Shown piece by piece: positions 58,415 to 64,000 of a DNA stretch of 64,000 nt (positions are counted from its first letter, which is position 1; each line of letters opens with the position of its first letter). The stretch spans positions 124,001 through 188,000 of the forward strand of contig CAVXNX010000016.1 of the NCBI GenBank assembly GCA_963763215.1. The letters are read 5' to 3'. The position numbers and the translations under genes were made by a program. Source of the stretch: DASQZK01 sp963763215 (lineage in GTDB: Bacteria > Bacteroidota > Bacteroidia > Bacteroidales > GCA-2748055). The notes below the pieces were generated by a model that was not told the origin of the DNA, did not search any database, and saw only the letters and a program-made list of their open reading frames with translations.

Positions 58415-59446
58415 TTTGTGTAATTCTGAGTTGAAAGTGTACATTTCCTATGATATTCATAACTTCATCGTCCTCCTTATTAATTTCAAATACCATGGGA
58501 ACAAGGGACATGTTGAAGCTCATTTTAAGCAATTTTGTAATTCGCCACATGATAAAGCCGCCTAAACCGCTACCTTTTGTACTCCCGGAACGTTTACCTA
58601 ATTGTATAAAATCAGGGAAATTGAATCCCTCATGGAAGGGCTTGCCATTATTAACCAGGTCGACAATTATGCTATTCTCTTCTTCTGAAATATTAAAAAG
58701 AACAATCATCTTCTCCCCTGTTTCATCTTTTCCATGGTTTATGGAGTTGTTGATAAAATTCCTAATGAACATACTCAACAATTCCGGATCGGTATGTATA
58801 GAAACTTTCTCTTTGGAAAGAAAGTCACCGTCGATCCCGATAAAGAACCTGACACAATCGAAGTGATTGAATCGTGTGATCTCTTCCTCCAGGAATGATC
58901 TTAAGTTGATCTTTTTTAGCCTTAACGAAATATCTTCAAGTCTTGCGAGTATTTTTACATTCTCCGATAAGCAATTGATTTCATTGAGGCTCTTTTCAAT
59001 AGATTTGAATAGGGCCAATACGGTGGGCGCGTCAGGTCTTTCGTCTATTCTCTCTGAGAGATCGACAGGTTTTGAAACCAGAAAATAATTTAGGCTTTTA
59101 AGATTATTAGTTATTGTCCCTGAAAAATAGCTCTCTTAAAAACCAGGACAAGCACAATGGTAAGTATATATTCCCGTGATCTGCCCTTGACGATCAATTC
59201 CCTGATGTGATTCCTGATCCAATTAAGTTCGCTGGATTGTTGGTGGTGTAAATGGATCAATCCATTTTCCTTTTTAAACAAGCCAGGATAGTTATTTACC
59301 CTGGCATGGATCTGAGATGCAGGAACAGGCTGCAAATCCCCGCGTTGGTATAACTTTTCACGGTTTATCTCCCTTGCAAGGTCAGTGGCCGACATTGGAT
59401 GCCTCTGCCTTAGGAGGACTTTTTCTATTGCTTCATGAAGCTTCAT
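58404..59446 (-). pseudogene. HARE-HTH domain joined to GHKL (histidine-kinase-type) ATPase, likely one frameshifted gene
   Basis: Segment one (59446-59111): winged HARE-HTH domain, LHEAIEKVLLRQRHPMSATD, LAREINREKLYQRGDL, IHARVNNYPGLFKKENGLIH, then a hydrophobic stretch EYILTIVLVLVFKRAIF. Segment two (open from about 59138 in another frame; longest ATG-less part reads GTITNNLKSLNYFLVSKPVD) has a helical linker and a HATPase: FIRNFINNSINHGKD (N-box), VDLVNNGKPF and STKGSGLGGFIMWRI (G-box). Where kinases have the H-box histidine, the sequence reads TNNLKS, so the phosphoacceptor appears lost. If the two parts are separate genes, a start for segment two is MALFKSIEKS at 59018. Confidence 0.65.
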
Positions 59447-59570
59447 AACTGCTTTTTTCAGAAATGAATGTACAGCATTTTTTTAATGCTCCAGCACATG
59501 TTTTGTCTGTTATAAATGTTTTTACAAAAAATGACCCATTGCAAATTACTGGAATTTCATAATGATTCAC

Positions 59571-59608
59571 TGTCATTTTTTGATAGTATAATCAAATTTT
59601 GATATACC
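59571..59608. promoter_or_regulatory. Shared 38-nt motif, second copy
   Basis: TGTCATTTTTTGATA, four bases, then AATCAAATTTTGATATACC, differing from 56715-56751 by a few bases and the length of the central spacer. It lies about 125 bases upstream of the HARE-HTH start, on the opposite orientation. Probable operator for a common regulator. Confidence 0.55.
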
Positions 59609-59714
59609 CAAATACTTACCACTAAAATACAGTTACATCCCAATCATTAATGTGGGAAAAAGAAAAAAATCAGCGTACCATTCCAGACTTTTTTCATATT
59701 TTCAGAACGATTTT

Positions 59715-60047
59715 TCAGGAAACTTCATCGCCATATGAATCCGGCAAAGCATACACACTCTCTTTGATGAATGCATTCAGTTCTTTCCTGCTAATGCCAT
59801 ATTGATCAAGGATATCAGCAGCTTTGCTGATATTTCGCTCAAGGTGCTTTTGAGCGATGCCCACCTTCACGCTAAGCTTGTTGAAGTAGAGTTCTTGGTC
59901 GGTATATCCAAGAATGGGCAGACGGAGTAGTTCCAGTTCAGTGTAATTCACCGGCAGGTTGATCTTACGCAGGATACTGTCATTTTGGTAAAGCCATACA
60001 TCTGCCCGGATGTATTTGTCATTCACCCGTATCTCGCCGTCCAAAAG
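59715..60047 (-). pseudogene. Clamp-like protein paralogue, C-terminal fragment
   Basis: LLDGEIRVNDKYIRADVWLY, then QNDSILRKINLPVNYTELEL to the end SYGDEVS matches the last 111 residues of the protein at 5532-6305 with few changes. No native start is present; a TTG gives MDGEIR. The in-frame TAA at 60048-60050 that ends the neighbouring fragment directly precedes LLDGEI, so the junction is a recombination point between two unrelated genes. Confidence 0.75.
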
Positions 60048-60477
60048 TTATCTTAGGGACTGTTCCCCAGGATTTTCAAGCAAATTTATCATTTTCCTTA
60101 TTTCGATTGTTTCCCATTCGGAATGCATCCTATGGATCAGCTTATTACTTTCCTGCCTGTCCACGGCAGAAAGATATCCTCCATTAACCTTTAGAATCTT
60201 CTGACCGCTCCAGGGGCCATTGGATATCTTTTTCTTTTCAAGATCGGCACGGATGACCAGCACATCCTTCATCCTTTCCCTGGCTATATCCTCTGCCAGG
60301 CAAATCAATGAGATCAGGGTGATCTTTTGACTTAAAATAAAATTCGATTTCGGTAATGCGGTATCGTTGATCCCCGGCGGAAATAACAAGTTGGTTCATA
60401 AGGCGGTCTGCAATCCGTTCAAAGTCAGGAGAAGGATTTTTGGGATCTTTAATGGAAAGATCGATGATGTTCATCAT
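60048..60477 (-). pseudogene. Hypothetical protein fragment (frameshifted), joined to clamp-like remnant
   Basis: Frame one (60477-60238) reads MMNIIDLSIKDPKNPSPDFE, RIADRLMNQLVISAGDQRYR, ITEIEFYFKSKDHPDLI, the start of a hypothetical family known widely in Bacteroidota. Frame two continues IARERMKDVLVIRADLEKKK, GPWSGQKILKVNGGYLS and ends GEQSLR. A small indel near 60290 separates them. The protein is truncated where it joins the clamp-like fragment. Function unknown. Confidence 0.5.
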
Positions 60478-60564
60478 GTAATTTACGACAAGTGGTTTAA
60501 CTTTTAAGTTAATTTCTCACTTTCAATGAATTTCAAATAATGAGGACCTCTCCTGTAATTCACT

Positions 60565-61272
60565 TTAAATCACATATTCAATTAAAGTATAAGGTTTGTT
60601 GGTACTCACCTCAACTTTTTCGATTTCCGGCCCACTACAATCAATGGAAACATTCGTTCCTCCAAACGCTTCTGAAACGAGGAGTATTCTGTCATCAGCA
60701 TTCTTCTTGATCCTTAATCTGATTGGTTTGAAGGTAACTTCCTTTCCCCAGACGGCACTATTCTCAGAAGAATCATAAATAACTAGTGAATATTCATCCT
60801 GTGTGTTAACCACAGGTTCCATCATGATATGTTTTGGGACTTCATGAATATACCTGTTTCCTTCAGGTCCATCAGGGTAGTCAAAGTATTTGGAGGATTC
60901 AAAATCCAGGAAGCTGAGATCGATTTCCGGTTCATAGCTGCCGGGAGACTCAATATCAATATCGACTTCACGATAAATATCGATGATCAAGTTGGTTTCA
61001 TATTCATCTACGTTTCCATCTGAAATGGCTACCCGGTGCATAAGTTCTGCAAACAGCCTTTTGCGCTTCAAAGGCATTCTTTTCAAAACAGAAATACTTT
61101 CGGCATGGGTCATTTTGCGGGCTTCATCGACGAACAAGGCATTGAAATCAAGCTCGTTCATAATTTTAATAAGCATTCTTTCTTCGCCTGGTTCGATCTT
61201 GTCATTTGCCACAATGATCTCGTCGAGTGATTTGACGATGGAAAGTTTTTCGATTAGGGAGTAGTTGTGCAT
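60565..61272 (-). CDS. TerB-like domain protein, 235 residues
   Basis: The first about 105 residues are a TerB-like helical domain (LSIVKSLDEIIVANDKIEPG, MLIKIMNELDFN, LKRKRLFAELMHRVAISDGN, VDEYETNLIIDIYREV), where the acidic D/E-rich helix ends bind metal in tellurite-resistance TerB. The C-terminal about 120 residues are beta-rich (VVNTQDEYSLVIYDSSENSA, WGKEVTFKPIRLRI, LLVSEAFGGTNVSI). TerB-like domains occur in stress and phage-defence clusters. The start ATG is 14 bases after the stop of the DUF262 remnant, so they were probably one operon. Confidence 0.7.
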   Translation of the reverse strand: MHNYSLIEKLSIVKSLDEIIVANDKIEPGEERMLIKIMNELDFNALFVDEARKMTHAESISVLKRMPLKRKRLFAELMHRVAISDGNVDEYETNLIIDIYREVDIDIESPGSYEPEIDLSFLDFESSKYFDYPDGPEGNRYIHEVPKHIMMEPVVNTQDEYSLVIYDSSENSAVWGKEVTFKPIRLRIKKNADDRILLVSEAFGGTNVSIDCSGPEIEKVEVSTNKPYTLIEYVI

Positions 61273-61285
61273 AGTCTTTTATTTA

Positions 61286-61706
61286 TTAAAGAGAAAAATA
61301 ATAATCCCGAATTTTCTCCGATATTAAAACTCTTCGACTATTTAAAAACTCGGGATAATCTTTTATATCCATATCAAAAATATCCTCAGGAATGCAATTC
61401 GATTTCAGGTTGTGTAGTAATTCAGCCATATATTGATTAATCAGTCGGTATGCGGAAAGACCACTGCCAAAGATCTCCGAAATATCCGGAATCCACCCCC
61501 TGTCTTTTTCTATTGCCGGGTTATATACTTCGAATTGGTCTTCGACTGGATTGAACGAGATTCTGATCCTGATCCGTTGATAGTTTTTATTAATGACGTA
61601 ATTTCCCAGAATGGCAGCATTTAAAGCTGTAACACGTTGCTGACCGTCTATCAGGACTTTCTTGCCTTCTGAAAGGACTCCATTCAGCCAATTGGATCTA
61701 CTCCTT
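61286..61706 (-). pseudogene. DUF262 (GmrSD N-terminal type) remnant
   Basis: On the minus strand an open stretch reads SRSRSNWLNGVLSEGKKVLI, DGQQRVTALNAAILGNYVIN, then FNPVEDQFEVYNPAIEKDRG and ends KIRDYYFSL with a stop at 61286. DGQQRxTAL is the nucleotide-binding signature of DUF262/ParB-like domains found in GmrSD restriction enzymes. There is no native start; the signature lies right at the broken 5' end, and the C-terminal nuclease half (DUF1524) is absent. Nonfunctional restriction relic. Confidence 0.75.
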
Positions 61707-62273
61707 GATCCGTTTCATAAGCCATTAAAAAATTCCGGGGATCTCTCCTTTAATTCAATTCCCAATTACGGTTTAGTCGTATGAAGATAGCAATGTTGTT
61801 TGGGAAAAATATGCGGGGAACAATTTTTTTTGATAAAAGAATTGAACGAATGAAAACTCTTGACTAACCAAAAATATCTTAAAATGTTAATTGAATGGCA
61901 AATAGAAGCGAGTGAGAGCAAATCAAAAGACCTTGTCGGAATGAAAATCATTGAATTCTTAAAACATGTTACTTAAATTTCAAAATCGCATCAACCAACA
62001 GTTTCGAGCACTGAATGTTACACTCATTAATTATTCTTAAAAAATAGTAGAATGGGTACCGTATTGATTTTTTATCATATGTGAATTATAAATGATCAAA
62101 AAAAAAATTAACTTAGCATTACGGAACAATTTTTCCTTCACCAAGAAAAAGATTACGTCCACTAGGGAAGATTTTAATGTCTTTTGACTAACATCCTTTA
62201 GATTATCACGGCATCTTAACCTGTATTAAATTCAGGTAGAATATGTTTTATTCTTATTGAATGCACTATTAAT
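61707..62273. other. Gene-poor stretch before the AlkB operon
   Basis: About 570 AT-rich bases. A short plus-strand frame near 61859-61976 reads KLLTNQKYLKMLIEWQIEAS, ESKSKDLVGMKIIEFLKHVT and looks like the tail of a lost gene, but there is no start or family signal. No RNA gene seen. The promoter for the AlkB operon is probably in the last 200 bases. Confidence 0.45.
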
Positions 62274-62888
62274 ATGATCCAACTCGATCTCTTTTATAAC
62301 CCGAATGATAATAAAAACCCAGTAAAAATTGAGAACGGGGAATATATTTTCATGCCTGATTTTTTCAGTCATGGGGAAGGCGAATATTATTTCCATAAAT
62401 TACACAATGATATTATATGGAACCAGGAAAGTATTTCAGTTTACGGAAAAGAGGTAAACATACCAAGACTTACTGCATGGTACGGCAATAATGATAAAGT
62501 ATATTCATTTTCAGGAATTACCTTACAACCGTTAAAATGGACTGAAACTCTTCTTTCAATTAAACACAAAGTAGAAAATCTAGTAAATATTGAATTCAAC
62601 AGTGTACTGCTGAATTATTACCGCAATGGCAAGGATTCTATATCGTGGCATACTGATGCAGAAAAGGAACTTGGCCTGAATCCTGTTATCGCCTCCGTAA
62701 GTTTTGGAAGTCCACGGAAATTTCAGCTACGTCATATTAACACACATGAAAAATTAGAACTTAATTTAACGCATGGCAGCTTAATAATTATGCAGGGTGA
62801 GTTGCAACATTACTGGCAACACAGAATCCCGAAAACAAAGCTGCCGGTTAAGGAACGTATTAACTTAACATTCAGAATTATTAAATGA
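62274..62888 (+). CDS. alkB: AlkB-family 2-oxoglutarate/Fe(II) dioxygenase
   Basis: Repairs alkylated bases (1-methyladenine, 3-methylcytosine) in DNA or RNA by oxidative demethylation. The 204-residue protein shows RLTAWYGNNDKVYSFSGITL, LLNYYRNGKDSISWHTDAEK with the HxD iron ligands, SFGSPRKFQLRHI, the second iron histidine in LQHYWQHRIPK and RINLTFR that binds 2-oxoglutarate. All catalytic residues are present. It overlaps the DUF1848 gene by four bases (ATGA), giving translational coupling. Confidence 0.93.
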   Translation: MIQLDLFYNPNDNKNPVKIENGEYIFMPDFFSHGEGEYYFHKLHNDIIWNQESISVYGKEVNIPRLTAWYGNNDKVYSFSGITLQPLKWTETLLSIKHKVENLVNIEFNSVLLNYYRNGKDSISWHTDAEKELGLNPVIASVSFGSPRKFQLRHINTHEKLELNLTHGSLIIMQGELQHYWQHRIPKTKLPVKERINLTFRIIK

Positions 62889-63910
62889 ACTGGTCAAAAA
62901 ATAAAATAACAAACGATGCCGGAGAACTTGTCAATGCCCAGGCCCCAGTGATCATTTCAGCCAGCCGTTCCACAGACATACCGGCTTTTTACGCGGATTG
63001 GTTTGTGGAACGTTGGAAAAAAGGTTATATAACGTGGACAAATCCATTCAACGGTGTTCCTCTCTATGTGTCATTCGCTAAAACCAGGGCTGTAGTTTTC
63101 TGGACTAAGAATCCCCGGCCACTGATGAAGCATTTACCATTCTTAATACAATCTGTTCCAAACTTCTATTTCCAGTTTACATTAAACGATTATGACTGTG
63201 AAGGTCTGGAAGGAATCTTACCTAAACTTGAACATCGCATTAAAACATTCCGCGAACTTTCGACAAAGCTAGGGAAGGAACGCGTAATCTGGCGTTTTGA
63301 TCCTCTGATTCTTACGGAAAATATAGATGTGGATACCTTGCTTAAAAGAGTCGAGAAAATCGGTGATCAGCTCAAAGACTTCACAAAAAAAATGGTTTTC
63401 AGCTTTGCTGATATTAAAATCTATAACAAGGTAGCCAATAACCTCAGGAAAGAAAAGATCCCTTATAGGGAATTCACCCCGCATACCATGAACGAGTTCG
63501 CAAAAGGGCTTAAAGAACTAAACCGTAGATGGAAGTTTAATATTGGAACCTGTGCAGAACAAATTCCTTTGGAACAATACGATATTGAACACAACAAATG
63601 CGTTGACGACGATCTAATGATAAAGCTGTTCAACCATGATGAGGAACTTATGAAATTCCTCGGAGTGAAGGTCAGGCCAGGTGATCTCTTCCGGAAAAGA
63701 ACAATGGAACGTTCTGAAAGAAGTTTCAAAGATAAAGGTCAGCGTGAACTTTGCGGCTGTATTATCAGTAAGGATATCGGTCAGTACAATACCTGTCCGC
63801 ATGGATGTGTATATTGTTATGCCAACACATCCAAAGAGATTGCCCAAAAAAACTATTCTTCTCACAAATCAAATCCTCTTTTTGATTCTATCCTAGGTAA
63901 GCAGAAATGA
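62885..63910 (+). CDS. DUF1848 family protein (putative radical SAM-like)
   Basis: A 341-residue protein of the DUF1848 family: VIISASRSTDIPAFYADWFV, AVVFWTKNPRPLMKHL, YFQFTLNDYDCEGLE, VIWRFDPLILTENIDVDTLL and a C-terminal CGCIISKDIGQYNTCPHGCVYC. The CPHGCVYCYAN segment has the CxxxCxxC spacing of radical SAM iron-sulfur clusters, but placed at the C-terminus instead of near the N-terminus. Biochemical role not established. Coupling to AlkB by a 4-base overlap and to a third gene by another overlap points to a nucleic-acid repair or modification function. Confidence 0.88.
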   Translation: MNWSKNKITNDAGELVNAQAPVIISASRSTDIPAFYADWFVERWKKGYITWTNPFNGVPLYVSFAKTRAVVFWTKNPRPLMKHLPFLIQSVPNFYFQFTLNDYDCEGLEGILPKLEHRIKTFRELSTKLGKERVIWRFDPLILTENIDVDTLLKRVEKIGDQLKDFTKKMVFSFADIKIYNKVANNLRKEKIPYREFTPHTMNEFAKGLKELNRRWKFNIGTCAEQIPLEQYDIEHNKCVDDDLMIKLFNHDEELMKFLGVKVRPGDLFRKRTMERSERSFKDKGQRELCGCIISKDIGQYNTCPHGCVYCYANTSKEIAQKNYSSHKSNPLFDSILGKQK

Positions 63911-64000
63911 AAAAATATATTGATTCCCTAAAAAAGCTTGAAAATCCAACATTCCAAGATATAAGAAATGAGGCCTGGTTAAGTATCGCTCATTTGTCAA
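63907..64000 (+). CDS. Third gene of the AlkB operon, partial
   Basis: Starts with ATG inside the DUF1848 stop (ATGA) and reads MKKYIDSLKKLENPTFQDIR, NEAWLSIAHLS to the window edge. No family can be named from 31 residues. The overlap shows it is co-translated with AlkB and DUF1848. Confidence 0.7.
   Translation, partial: MKKYIDSLKKLENPTFQDIRNEAWLSIAHLS

Noticed and set aside
58450..59088. Plus-strand frames over the HATPase gene
   Set aside because: Shadow frames of the minus-strand ATPase, whose N- and G-box motifs are clear.
59528..59545. Sigma-54 -24/-12 promoter upstream of the HARE-HTH gene (TGACCCATTGCAAA)
   Set aside because: Spacing between the GG and GC elements is wrong and the orientation does not face the gene.

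Overview
The window is from a member of the Bacteroidota, probably from an environmental or metagenome-derived genome. The evidence is a SusC/SusD pair, type A and type B type-IX-secretion sorting domains, a PKD/gliding-motility C-terminal domain, exported polysaccharide-degrading enzymes, and many palindromic and microsatellite-like repeats of the kind common in this phylum. A few regions (about 6.7-9.0 kb and 44.7-64 kb) look more AT-rich than the rest.

Layout. 0-2.9 kb: the end of a phosphate operon (pstC partial, pstA, pstB, phoU), all translationally coupled or closely spaced, then tRNA-Ser(CGA) with a terminator and a tandem repeat. 3.4-13.6 kb: small genes and gene remnants in a repeat-rich landscape, including a 215-bp tandem repeat array, a large heptanucleotide repeat field, an HDAC-like deacetylase, an exported protein with an outer-membrane barrel partner, and broken glycosidase, HIT and acidic-protein pieces. 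14-31 kb: polysaccharide and envelope functions, namely a C-terminally truncated family-8 polysaccharide lyase, GH30 with Ig-like repeats and a T9SS tail, an SDR, GH2, and a PKD surface protein; two badly frameshifted genes (an exported protein and UPF0182) lie between them. 31-34.4 kb: a compact kaiC-kaiB-histidine kinase-response regulator operon. 35-38 kb: an intact 1053-residue protein of unknown function. 38.6-43.5 kb: a SusC/SusD pair.

44.7-64 kb: a region of DNA-processing and conflict-type genes. It holds two HNH endonucleases, a 1609-residue exonuclease-RecQ-UvrD fusion, small proteins with possible glycosylase or BRCT character, truncated KASIII and SNF2 genes, a sigma-54 activator with a CARF-like sensor domain, a HARE-HTH/GHKL-ATPase protein followed by a decapitated response regulator, a TerB-like protein next to a DUF262 remnant, and finally an AlkB-DUF1848-third gene operon. 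A 37/38-nt sequence abutting the sigma-54 activator recurs 2.9 kb away upstream of the HARE-HTH gene and may be a shared operator.

Many otherwise well-conserved genes (GH30, SDR, GH2, PKD protein, kinase, KaiC, SusC, SusD) are broken only by single-base insertions or deletions, often in short homopolymers, while the pst genes, the 1053- and 1609-residue genes and the sigma-54 gene are intact. Sequencing error is a serious alternative to gene decay for these. A second class of broken genes (PL8, KASIII, SNF2, the clamp-like paralogue, the response-regulator stub) shows real rearrangement: truncation at repeats, internal deletion or chimeric junctions.
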